In this document: one piece after another, positions 7,591-15,336 of the stretch
How the letters are laid out: each line of letters starts with the position of its first letter
How positions within the stretch are numbered: the stretch's first letter is position 1
From: Bryobacterales bacterium
Lineage (GTDB): Bacteria; Acidobacteriota; Terriglobia; Bryobacterales; Bryobacteraceae
Assembly: GCA_003517725.1 (NCBI GenBank)
Contig: DOZZ01000314.1
Location: 397 to 19,084 of the forward strand
Length of the DNA: 18,688 nucleotides
Reading direction: 5' to 3'
Program-made: the position numbers and the translations under genes
Notes under the pieces: generated by a model
What the model was told of the DNA's origin: nothing
The model's database searches: none
What the model saw: only the letters and a program-made list of their open reading frames with translations

Positions 7591-9408
7591 ATGCTGGCGT
7601 TTTCAGGCCCGGCCTACCTGGTCAGCGTTGGCTACATGGACCCCGGCAACTGGGCCACGGACCTGGGCGGCGGCGCGGAGTTCGGCTACCGCCTGTTATG
7701 GGTGCTGGTGGTAGCGAACGCGCTGGCCATCCTGTTGCAGACCCTCAGCGCGCGGCTGGGTATTGCGGCGGGACGGGACCTGGCGCAGGCCTGCCGGGAA
7801 ACCTATTCGCGGCCGGTGAATATCGCGCTCTGGGGCCTGTGCGAAATCGCCATCGCGGCCTGCGACCTGGCGGAGATCCTGGGCGCCGCCATCGCTCTCA
7901 ACCTGCTGTTTCATCTGCCCTTATTGATCGGCGTGCTGCTAATGGCGGGCGACACCCTGCTGCTGCTGTGGCTGCAGCGCTTTGGCATTCGCGCGATCGA
8001 AGCCATGGCGCTGGGCCTGATTGCCGTGATCGGCATCAGCTTTGCGTTTGAACTTTTTCTGGCTCATCCCGATGCCGCCCACCTACTGACCGGCCTGCTG
8101 CCTCGGGTGGATTCGAAGAGCCTGTACCTGGCCATCGCCATCCTGGGCGCGACGGTGATGCCGCACAATCTATATCTGCACTCGGCGTTGGTGCAGACGC
8201 GCCGCATCGGCAGCACGGTGGAGGAGAAGCGCATCGCCTGCCGTTACAACTTCATCGACTCGGCGGTCGCGCTGAATGCCGCGCTGCTGGTGAATGCCGC
8301 CATTCTGGTGGTGGCGGCGGCCGTCTTTTTTCGCGCCGGCAGAATCGTCACCGAAATCCAGCAGGCGCACGAACTGCTATCGCCCCTGATGGGCTCGGCC
8401 GCCGCCAGCGGCGTCTTCGCCATCGCGCTGCTGTGTTCCGGGCAGTCCTCCACGCTCACCGGGACCATGGCCGGACAGATTGTGATGGAGGGCTTCCTCG
8501 ACCTGCGCGTGCGGCCCTGGCTGCGGCGTCTGGCGACCCGTTCTTTGGCGATCATCCCGGCGGCGCTCGTGATCTGGATCTCCGGCCCCAAGGCCACCTA
8601 CCACCTGATTATCCTGAGCCAGGTGGTTCTGAGCGCGCAGCTGCCGTTTGCCGTGATCCCGCTGATCCATTTCACCAGCGACCGCCAGCGCATGGGAGAG
8701 TTCGCCAATCCGCGCTGGCTGCGGCTGCTGGCGTGGTGCGCCGCGGCGTTCATCGTGGCGCTGAATGTCTGGCTGCTGTTTCAATCGCTGCAGGATTTGG
8801 CGGGCAACTCGGAGCAGGCGCGGCGCTGGATGTGGCTGGTGGCAGCGCCGCTCTCGACGGCGTTGCTGGCCTTTCTGGCATGGATTACCTTCCAGCCCCT
8901 GTTGGCCCGGCGCGTGATCCGGCGCAGCGCCCGCATGGCAGCCGCGGCGGCGATCCCGCTGACGCCGCTCCCCACACCGCAATATCGGCGCATTCTGGTA
9001 ACCCTGGACCACTCCGAACGCGACCCTCTGGCGCTGTCGCACGGCGCCGCGCTGGCCCGCGCGCATGGCGCCCAGCTGTTTCTGTTGCACGTGGAGGAAG
9101 GCGTCACCAGCCAAGTCTACGGCGTGCTGGCCTCGACGGCCGAAGAGCAATCCGGGCAGCAGTATCTGAACATGCTGGTGAGCCGCCTGCAAGACGACAG
9201 CATCGCCGTCGAAACCGCCATCCGCCACTCCTCCAACCCCAGCCGCGAGATCATCCGCTATGCCAAGGAAATGCGTGCCGACCTGGTGGTGATGGGCGCG
9301 CACGGCCACCACATCGTCAAGGACCTGATCTTTGGCAACACCATCGACCCGGTACGGCATGGCCTGAATATTCCGGTGTTGGTGGTGCAGGAATCCAAAG
9401 CCAAATAG
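7591..9408 (+). CDS. mntH: Nramp-family divalent metal (Mn/Fe) transporter fused to a universal stress protein domain
   Basis: Counting from the ATG at 7591 (605 residues), residues 1 to about 440 are an Nramp proton-coupled Mn2+/Fe2+ importer of the inner membrane. DPGN (D17-N20) in the broken helix TM1 and A187/M190 of GATVMPHN in TM6 supply the known metal ligands. Residues about 465-605 are a UspA domain (RRILVTLDHSERDP; VMGAHGHHIVKDLIFGN). It keeps the G-x2-G-x9-G nucleotide-binding pattern but has N instead of S/T after the last G. Homology continues upstream of 7591 in the same frame (SLSEVHSSVTTQHASWWKR), matching the usual MntH N-terminus, yet no ATG, GTG or TTG is present there. True translation may therefore begin near 7510 with ATC after GGAGG. 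The fusion suggests cytosolic sensing of stress or nucleotide linked to metal uptake (inference). Confidence 0.92.
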   Translation: MLAFSGPAYLVSVGYMDPGNWATDLGGGAEFGYRLLWVLVVANALAILLQTLSARLGIAAGRDLAQACRETYSRPVNIALWGLCEIAIAACDLAEILGAAIALNLLFHLPLLIGVLLMAGDTLLLLWLQRFGIRAIEAMALGLIAVIGISFAFELFLAHPDAAHLLTGLLPRVDSKSLYLAIAILGATVMPHNLYLHSALVQTRRIGSTVEEKRIACRYNFIDSAVALNAALLVNAAILVVAAAVFFRAGRIVTEIQQAHELLSPLMGSAAASGVFAIALLCSGQSSTLTGTMAGQIVMEGFLDLRVRPWLRRLATRSLAIIPAALVIWISGPKATYHLIILSQVVLSAQLPFAVIPLIHFTSDRQRMGEFANPRWLRLLAWCAAAFIVALNVWLLFQSLQDLAGNSEQARRWMWLVAAPLSTALLAFLAWITFQPLLARRVIRRSARMAAAAAIPLTPLPTPQYRRILVTLDHSERDPLALSHGAALARAHGAQLFLLHVEEGVTSQVYGVLASTAEEQSGQQYLNMLVSRLQDDSIAVETAIRHSSNPSREIIRYAKEMRADLVVMGAHGHHIVKDLIFGNTIDPVRHGLNIPVLVVQESKAK

Positions 9409-9434
9409 CGCTGGGTCAAGTGTGGCTCCGGTCC

Positions 9435-9464
9435 GTGTCGAAGCAACTCACCTCCCCTTCGCAC
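9435..9464. terminator. Imperfect hairpin after mntH
   Basis: CGAAG (9439-9443) and CTTCG (9457-9461) pair, extended by GTG (9435-9437) with CAC (9462-9464) around one bulged T. It lies 26 bp after the mntH stop. No T-run follows, so an intrinsic terminator function is doubtful. Confidence 0.25.
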
Positions 9465-9491
9465 CGGCGGCTTAACCTCAACATTTTCAAT

Positions 9492-9531
9492 CAGGCTAAA
9501 TAGGCCTGTAAGGTGCACTATATATGGGCAC
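9492..9531 (+). promoter_or_regulatory. Candidate promoter with -10 box for a leaderless or near-leaderless transcript
   Basis: TATATA at 9519-9524 lies 7 nt before the ATG at 9532 and no Shine-Dalgarno sequence is present. A start at the ATG itself would give a leaderless mRNA. Upstream, CAGGC (9492-9496) and GCCTG (9504-9508) form a 5-bp inverted repeat with a 7-nt centre that could bind a regulator. There is no clear -35 box. Confidence 0.35.
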
Positions 9532-10080
9532 ATGAAAGCACTTACCGCGTGCGTGGCTGCGTTGGCGGGGCTCTATCTAGCCGTCACGCCGGGCCGCGCG
9601 GTGACGCTGCAACAACTGTCGATGGACGATCTCATCAGTCAATCGACGGCCATTATCCGCGGCCGCGTGCTAACTTCCTACACCACGGTGAACGGCGGCG
9701 AAGTTCTGACCCATTTCAAAGTGCAGGTGAGCGATCGCTGGAAAGGGGTCTCCGCCGATGTGGCCGATATCGTTTTCCCCGGCGGCGCGGCGGGCGCGGT
9801 GCGCCAGAGCATCCCCGGGATCCCGCAATTACAGGAAGGTCAGGAGTATGTGCTGTACCTGTGGACCAACCGCGCGGGGCTGACGTTTGTCACGGGCTTT
9901 CAGCAGGGCATATTCGCTGTTTCGCAAGGCGCCGATGGGCAGCTGATCGTGCAGCGCCCGGCAATCTCCGAAATGCTGCTTAACCGCGGCGGCAGGCCCG
10001 TGGCCGGCACTCCGGTGCGCCTGCGGCTGCAGGATATGTCGACGCGCGTGGCGCTCGTAACGCGGGGAACATCGCGGTGA
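9532..10080 (+). CDS. Small exported protein paired with a metalloprotease
   Basis: The 182-residue protein starts with a signal peptide (MKALTACVAALAGLYLAVTPGRA, likely cleaved after GRA near residue 23). The mature part is a compact beta-rich domain: STAIIRGRVLTSYTTVNGG, then LTHFKVQVSDRWKG, and a later LQEGQEYVLYLW. I recognise the general pattern of small exported Acidobacteriota proteins found beside matrixin-type protease genes, but no molecular function is known to me. Its stop overlaps the start of the next gene (TGATG at 10078-10082), so synthesis is coupled and the two products may form a complex, for example as inhibitor, chaperone or substrate of the protease (inference). The start is fixed by the signal peptide; no ribosome binding site is visible. 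Confidence 0.82.
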   Translation: MKALTACVAALAGLYLAVTPGRAVTLQQLSMDDLISQSTAIIRGRVLTSYTTVNGGEVLTHFKVQVSDRWKGVSADVADIVFPGGAAGAVRQSIPGIPQLQEGQEYVLYLWTNRAGLTFVTGFQQGIFAVSQGADGQLIVQRPAISEMLLNRGGRPVAGTPVRLRLQDMSTRVALVTRGTSR

Positions 10081-12524
10081 TGCGGCTGATCCGCACTTTG
10101 CTGTTCGCCGGCGTTCTGGCCGGGCCGCTTTTCGGTGGCGCCTATTTTCTGCACTACACCAATCGCAGTGCGCCCTATGCGCCGGCGCCCGAGAAGTTTG
10201 ATCTGACGGCGCTGCCCGAAAAGACGCTCACCTTTTTTGTGAGCGATGACGGCCCCTCCGGCTACGGCGCGAACGACGGATACCTGTCGGTATTGGCGCA
10301 GGTTCGGCAGGCCGCGCAGGCTTGGGACGGCGTACCCGGTTCGGACCTGCGGGTCGCTTTTGGCGGCCAGTTTACGCCCGATACGCCGCAGAACGGCCCC
10401 GGAGCCCAAGTGGTGTTTGAAGATCTGCCGCCCGGCGTGTATGGCTACGGCGGGCCGGTTTCCTCAGGCGGCTTGAACACGGCGGGCGCCTCGCCCTTCT
10501 TTCCGATCAACCTGTCGAAGATGCACATTTCGCGAGACCTGACCCAGCCCCCCGGCCCCAGTTTCACCGATAGTTTTTACCTGGTGATGGTTCACGAAAT
10601 GGGTCATGCCCTGGGGCTGCAGCACACCTTCACGTCAAGCGTGATGTCCACGGTCGCGACGCGAGCCACGTCGGTGCGGCAGCCCATCTCAGCCGACGAT
10701 ATCGCCGGGTTGGCGGGGCTGTATCCGGTGAAGACGACGGTGGCGGGGACCGGGTCGATTAGCGGCCGCATCCTTTTTAGCGATACCGGCCAGGGCGTGC
10801 ACATGGCTTCGGTGGTGGCCATCCGCGGCGGCGCGCCCGCGGTAAGTGCGCTCACGCTTCCCGATGGAACTTTTCAGATCGATTCGATTCCGCCGGGACA
10901 GTACTTCGTCTACGCGCATGCCCTGCCGCCGACCGCCGACATCGTGAATCCCAAAGACCCGGACGGGAAGGATGTGGCGCCGAGCGGCTCCTTCGGAACT
11001 CTAATCTATCCCGGAACGCGCGACTTTCTGCAGGCCTCGCCCATTGCGGTCATGGCCGGGAAAGTGACGAAGGACATCAACCTGAGCGTGACGCCCAAAG
11101 CGTCGGCAAACATCTATGCGGTGTCGATCTACAGCTTCTTCGGCAACAACGCGGTGCACCCCGGCAGATTCAATTCCACCAACACTAAAGGCACCGTAGT
11201 GGCCTCGGGAGCGGGCTTGGGCAGCAACGGCAACGCGGCCGATGGACTGGGAGTGCAGGCCATCGGCGGTGCGGTCAGTGTCAGCGCGGTCCGGCCCTAC
11301 ACCGCCAACGGCTACACCTACCTGGCGCTGGATCTGCGCTCGAACCCGATGGGCGGGGGTGGCCCCCAGCATCTGGTGTTTACCACGTCCGGCGATCTTT
11401 ACGTGCTGCCGTCGGCTTTCGAACTGGTCGCGGCCGACGCGCCCGCCGTCTCCTCGGTGGCTAACAATGCCGATGGAACCGTAGCCATCGCGGCAACCGG
11501 GCTGACCGAACGCAGCCAGATCTATTTTGACGGCGTACCGGCCCGGAGCCAGTCCATCGATGTGGCTGACGGCACCGCCTCGGCAACTCCGCCGCCGGGG
11601 AACGCGGGACAGCCGGCGGTGGTCACAATCTATAACCCGGACGGCCAGAACTCGTTGTTCGCGCAGTCCGGATCGCCCTTGACCTACACGTATCCGGATG
11701 CCGGGCCCACGCCGGTAACCGTACAACCGGCGACACTACCGGGGGCGTCTGAAGCCACCATCGACGTCACCGGCGTCAACACTCATTTCGCCGCGGGCGA
11801 CACAAGTGTCGGGTTTGGCAGCAGCGATATCTTCGTTCGCAAAATCTTTGTCCTCAGCCCCACCCATCTGCTGGTGAATGTTGCGATACCCGCGGCGGCC
11901 GCGCGCGCCGCGACGGAAGTGACGGTGATGACCGGCTTTGAAGAAGTGGTGTTGCCGCTGGCTTTCCGTATCGCGGCTCCGGTGCCCGGCAAGCCCGTGC
12001 CTTACCCGCGGCTGTTTAACGCGGTTACGTGGCAGCAGGGCACGTATCCGGGAGCGGTGATGACGCTGTACGGATCCAACCTGCAGGCGGACGGCAGCAC
12101 CCCGATTGTCAGTTTCAATGGTCAGGCGGCGCCCGTAGTGTACTCGTCACCCGGCCAAATCAATCTGATTGTGCCGAGTCAGTTGCCTACGGGGCCGGCG
12201 ATGCTGGTTGTCCAGAACGGCTCGGATATGAGCTTTCCTGTCGCCATCAACATCGATCCGCCAGCGCCGGTGATCACGGCCGTTGCGGTAAACGGACGCG
12301 AGGTCACCGTGTCTCTCACTGGGTTTCCGGCCGACGCGCATCCGGCCAACGTGACCGCGCGGGTCGGGGGCGTGTCGCTTCCCGCGACGCGCGTGACCGC
12401 CGAGTCCGGCGTCACGCGCGTCAGTCTCAGCCTGAACGCCAACGTTCCGGCCGGTGACCAGCCGCTCGTCGTCTATGTGGACGGCCGTAGCAGCACGCAA
12501 GCGACGCTAACCGTCAGCCCCTAG
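10080..12524 (+). CDS. Secreted matrixin-like zinc metalloprotease with Ig-like and Solibacter-type C-terminal domains
   Basis: The 814-residue protein begins with a signal peptide or membrane anchor (RLIRTLLFAGVLAGPLFGGAY). A metzincin catalytic domain follows, with HEMGHALGLQH at residues 172-182 (three zinc-binding His and the catalytic Glu) and SVMS as the Met-turn, then QPISADDIAGLAGLYP, typical of matrixins. Next come a carboxypeptidase-regulatory-like beta domain (about 223-285; SGRILFSDTGQG to GTFQIDSIPPGQYFVYA) and an IPT/TIG-like repeat (about 455-540). About 640-725 is an Ig-like domain with YSSPGQINLIVPSQLPTG, the Solibacter C-terminal domain (TIGR03437 as I recall it). It probably acts extracellularly or on the cell surface; substrates are unknown. 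A GTG one codon earlier (10077) is possible; the ATG at 10080 overlaps the previous stop. Confidence 0.9.
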   Translation: MRLIRTLLFAGVLAGPLFGGAYFLHYTNRSAPYAPAPEKFDLTALPEKTLTFFVSDDGPSGYGANDGYLSVLAQVRQAAQAWDGVPGSDLRVAFGGQFTPDTPQNGPGAQVVFEDLPPGVYGYGGPVSSGGLNTAGASPFFPINLSKMHISRDLTQPPGPSFTDSFYLVMVHEMGHALGLQHTFTSSVMSTVATRATSVRQPISADDIAGLAGLYPVKTTVAGTGSISGRILFSDTGQGVHMASVVAIRGGAPAVSALTLPDGTFQIDSIPPGQYFVYAHALPPTADIVNPKDPDGKDVAPSGSFGTLIYPGTRDFLQASPIAVMAGKVTKDINLSVTPKASANIYAVSIYSFFGNNAVHPGRFNSTNTKGTVVASGAGLGSNGNAADGLGVQAIGGAVSVSAVRPYTANGYTYLALDLRSNPMGGGGPQHLVFTTSGDLYVLPSAFELVAADAPAVSSVANNADGTVAIAATGLTERSQIYFDGVPARSQSIDVADGTASATPPPGNAGQPAVVTIYNPDGQNSLFAQSGSPLTYTYPDAGPTPVTVQPATLPGASEATIDVTGVNTHFAAGDTSVGFGSSDIFVRKIFVLSPTHLLVNVAIPAAAARAATEVTVMTGFEEVVLPLAFRIAAPVPGKPVPYPRLFNAVTWQQGTYPGAVMTLYGSNLQADGSTPIVSFNGQAAPVVYSSPGQINLIVPSQLPTGPAMLVVQNGSDMSFPVAINIDPPAPVITAVAVNGREVTVSLTGFPADAHPANVTARVGGVSLPATRVTAESGVTRVSLSLNANVPAGDQPLVVYVDGRSSTQATLTVSP

Positions 12525-12550
12525 CGCCTGCCGTATTATTCTGAAGGTAA

Positions 12551-13633
12551 ATGAATTTTCGAAAAGGCGCGCTTGGCGCGAGCCTCATCCTCCTGGGCGC
12601 TATGGCCCTGGCGTCACCCCTTCCGGCTGCAGATGTCACCACTATCCCGGTTCCCAATCACGGCGCGGCGGTCCAGGCCGCAGTGGGCCGGGACGGGACC
12701 ATTCACCTGCTCTATGATCTTGGCGACATCCCGTACTATGTGCGTTCCCGTGGGGCCGCGGTCCGTTTTGGCGAGCCGATCCCGGTAGTCGACGCAGCTT
12801 CGCGCAAACCTGGGCTCGAGTTCCAGGGCTGGGAGATGGCCATCGGCCGGGACGGCGCGGTGTACGTGGCCATGTCGACGAATAACTGGAAAGCCAAGCT
12901 GCCGGGCGTACCAGAGGGCCTGCTGTTCACGATGCTCGCGCCCGGGGCCAAAGCCTTTACGCCGGTGCGCAGCCTCAACGGCCGCCCGAGCGAAGGTTTT
13001 TCGCTGGCTGCCGACGGCCGGGGCCGGGTGACGGCCACCTGGCTGGCGAACAAACTCTACGCCAATTTTTCGAATGATGACGGTGCCACGTTCACCGCAA
13101 ACGCCGAACTCAACCCGGTCTACGACCCATGCAACTGCTGCACCACGCGCGCCACCTATGCCGGCAATGGCGCCCTGGCCGTAATGTACCGGGAGAAAAC
13201 TAACGACGATCGCGACATCTACGTGGTGGTGCGAAAGGCCGACGGCAGCCTGACCCGCAACCGGATCAGCGCCACTCCGTGGCACATCAACGCATGTCCC
13301 ATGACGTATTACGACATCACGCCGACGGACAGTGGTTATCTGGCGGCGTGGCCGACCAAAGGCGAGATCTATTTTGCCGCGCTGGATCGCGAGGGCAAGG
13401 TGCTGCCTCCTGGCGAAATCAAGACGCCGGGCCACTCCGGGATGCGCACCGGTATTGTGGCGCTGGCGTCGGACGGCAAAAATTTGATTGCCTGGAATAA
13501 TAAGGGCGAGTTGAACTGGCAGCTATACGACCGGCAGGGGCAGCCCTGCGGCCCGGCCGCGCATGCGGCCACCACCGGCAAGGGCGCCGCCGGCGTAGTG
13601 GACCGCGGTGGCCATTTCCTCTTATTCTTATAA
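12551..13633 (+). CDS. Secreted sialidase-like beta-propeller protein with CxCC/CPM motif
   Basis: This 360-residue protein has a clear signal peptide (MNFRKGALGASLILLGAMALASPLPAA). The mature part shows repeated propeller-like strands (AAVGRDGTIHLLYD, MAIGRDGAVYVAMS, SLAADGRGRVTATWL, YANFSNDDGATF), including an Asp-box-like SNDDGATF, as in exo-alpha-sialidase/BNR-type folds. No arginine triad of true sialidases can be assigned, so enzymatic sialidase activity is not claimed. Conserved-looking cysteines occur at C194, C196 and C197 (DPCNCCTTR) and C249 (INACPM), a combination I associate with a distinct propeller family in which they may form disulfides or bind metal. The gene follows the protease by 26 bp on the same strand; GAAGG (12543-12547) precedes the ATG by 3 nt, which is short. 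Confidence 0.82.
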   Translation: MNFRKGALGASLILLGAMALASPLPAADVTTIPVPNHGAAVQAAVGRDGTIHLLYDLGDIPYYVRSRGAAVRFGEPIPVVDAASRKPGLEFQGWEMAIGRDGAVYVAMSTNNWKAKLPGVPEGLLFTMLAPGAKAFTPVRSLNGRPSEGFSLAADGRGRVTATWLANKLYANFSNDDGATFTANAELNPVYDPCNCCTTRATYAGNGALAVMYREKTNDDRDIYVVVRKADGSLTRNRISATPWHINACPMTYYDITPTDSGYLAAWPTKGEIYFAALDREGKVLPPGEIKTPGHSGMRTGIVALASDGKNLIAWNNKGELNWQLYDRQGQPCGPAAHAATTGKGAAGVVDRGGHFLLFL

Positions 13634-13634
13634 T
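13629..13634 (+). promoter_or_regulatory. TATAAT box overlapping the propeller gene stop, possible promoter for the phosphatase-hem operon
   Basis: A perfect TATAAT lies 67 nt before the ATG at 13702, in an otherwise GC-rich region. No matching -35 box was found at 16-18 bp, so support is limited. The 68-bp spacer (13634-13701) shows no clear ribosome binding site. Confidence 0.25.
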
Positions 13635-13701
13635 TCTTACGGAAGTGTGAGCGGGGCGCGCCGTGGCTTACGATATGTAGACTGGCGTTTCCGCGCCCCC
13701 G

Positions 13702-15336
13702 ATGACCAAAGAACTACAGATCTTTTCCCCCGACGGCAAGACCCGCACCGTCACCCTCGAAAACGGGCGCGTATCGCTGGGCCGCGCCAGCACGGCCGAC
13801 CTTTGCTATCCGGACGATGCCGGATTATCGCGTAACCACTTGGCCTTCGAAAAGGACGGCGAGCGCTGGATGCTGCGGGATCTGGGCAGCAAGAATGGCA
13901 CGCTGGTGAACAGCGTACGCATCCTGAACCCCACTGAACTGCACGCCGGCGACCGCATCGCGGCGGGACATCTGGTGATCGTCTTCGACCAGCCCGTGGC
14001 GAGAAACTCGCGGCCGGTGATGTTCATCGACGATTCGTCGGCCCGCCACGAGTTCAATTCCACGGTGGTGACCAGCCTGGCCGGCGCCATCGAAGAAGAC
14101 ACCAGCCCCACCAGCGGCTCGCGCCGCACTCAAAAAGTGAGCGCGCTGATCAAAGCCGGCAACGAGCTGGCGCGGCAGCGGCCCTTGCCCGAACTGTTTG
14201 AGCTGATTCTGGATCTCTCGATTGACGCTGTTTCGGCCGAACGCGGCGTGTTGATGACGCTCGAGGGCGAAGAGCTGGTGGTGCGCGCCACGCGCGGCGA
14301 GGGTTTTCGCATCAGCGCCACGGTGCGCGACCAGGTGGTGTCGAAGTGCGCCTCGATCCTGGTGCGCGACACCCAGGCGGACGAAGCGTTCCGCGCCCGA
14401 CAAAGCATCGTCGGCCAAAATACGCGCTCGTTGATGGCCGTGCCGCTGCAATCGGCCGAACGTCTGACCGGGCTGATCTATGTCGATTCGCCGTCGAGCT
14501 CGCGCGAGTTCACCAAAGACGATCTGAGCCTGCTGACCGTGATGGCGAATGTGGCGGCCAACCGCGTGGAACACGTGCGCTTCGCCGAGTTGGAGCAAGT
14601 GCGCCAGTTGATGGCCCGCGACCTGGATCAGGCCGCCGAAATTCAACGGCGTTATCTGCCTCCCGATCCGCCCAAAATGCGCACGCTGGACGTGGCCGGC
14701 TACAACGCGCCGTGCCGCACGGTGGGCGGCGATTACTTTGACTTCATCCACTTCTCCGACGAGCGTATCGCGTTGGTGCTGGGCGACGTCTCGGGCAAAG
14801 GCATGCCGGCTTCGCTGCTGATGATGGGCCTGCAGGCACGCGTGCAGGTGCTTCTCGACGATTCGAAAGACCTGGGCGCCACCATGACGCGCATCAACGA
14901 CATCACCACGGCCAACTGTCCCGACAACCGCTTCATCACCTTTTTCGCTTCTCTGGTGGACGGCAAGACCGGCGATGTCGCGTATGCGTGCGCCGGGCAC
15001 AATCCGCCCGTGATTGTGCGGCCCGACGGCGCGTTCAAGATGCTGGAGGGCGGCGGCCCGGTGCTGGGGATCCTGTCCGGCATTCAATTCGAGGAGTACC
15101 ACGCCCAAATGGAGCCGGGCGACGTTCTGGTGATTTACAGCGACGGCATCACCGAAGCCGTCAACCCGCAGGACGAAGAGTTCGACCTCCCTAAGCTGGC
15201 CGAAGTGGTGGCGGCCAATATCCAGAAGCCAGCCAGTCAGATCATCACAGTCTTGAACCAGGCGCTGCTGCGCTGGACCCAGGGCGCGCCGGCCGCGGAC
15301 GATGTCACGCTGATCATCGCGCGGAGGCTGGCGTGA
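13702..15336 (+). CDS. FHA-GAF-PP2C (SpoIIE/RsbU-type) serine/threonine phosphatase
   Basis: The 544-residue cytosolic protein has three domains. An N-terminal FHA domain (about 5-97) has the phosphothreonine-binding pattern SLGR, LSRNH, LGSKNGTLVN. A GAF sensor domain (about 155-295; ERGVLMTLEGEELVVRA, SLMAVPLQSAERLTGLIYVD) is followed by a short helical linker with the QRRYLP typical of RsbU-like proteins. A PP2C-type SpoIIE phosphatase domain (about 325-543) has metal-binding aspartates in GGDYFD (D344), GDVSGKG (D362), SDGITEA (D481) and DDVT (D533/D534), so it looks active. It should dephosphorylate a phosphoprotein in response to a GAF ligand, with FHA docking to a phosphorylated partner. 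Its stop overlaps the hemC start by 4 nt. No anti-sigma factor or kinase gene is adjacent, so the target is unknown. Confidence 0.93.
   Translation: MTKELQIFSPDGKTRTVTLENGRVSLGRASTADLCYPDDAGLSRNHLAFEKDGERWMLRDLGSKNGTLVNSVRILNPTELHAGDRIAAGHLVIVFDQPVARNSRPVMFIDDSSARHEFNSTVVTSLAGAIEEDTSPTSGSRRTQKVSALIKAGNELARQRPLPELFELILDLSIDAVSAERGVLMTLEGEELVVRATRGEGFRISATVRDQVVSKCASILVRDTQADEAFRARQSIVGQNTRSLMAVPLQSAERLTGLIYVDSPSSSREFTKDDLSLLTVMANVAANRVEHVRFAELEQVRQLMARDLDQAAEIQRRYLPPDPPKMRTLDVAGYNAPCRTVGGDYFDFIHFSDERIALVLGDVSGKGMPASLLMMGLQARVQVLLDDSKDLGATMTRINDITTANCPDNRFITFFASLVDGKTGDVAYACAGHNPPVIVRPDGAFKMLEGGGPVLGILSGIQFEEYHAQMEPGDVLVIYSDGITEAVNPQDEEFDLPKLAEVVAANIQKPASQIITVLNQALLRWTQGAPAADDVTLIIARRLA

Noticed and set aside
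8377..9360. Open minus-strand frame opposite the Nramp-Usp gene
   Set aside because: Composition is Gln/Arg/His-rich with no recognisable fold, while the plus strand carries conserved Nramp motifs.
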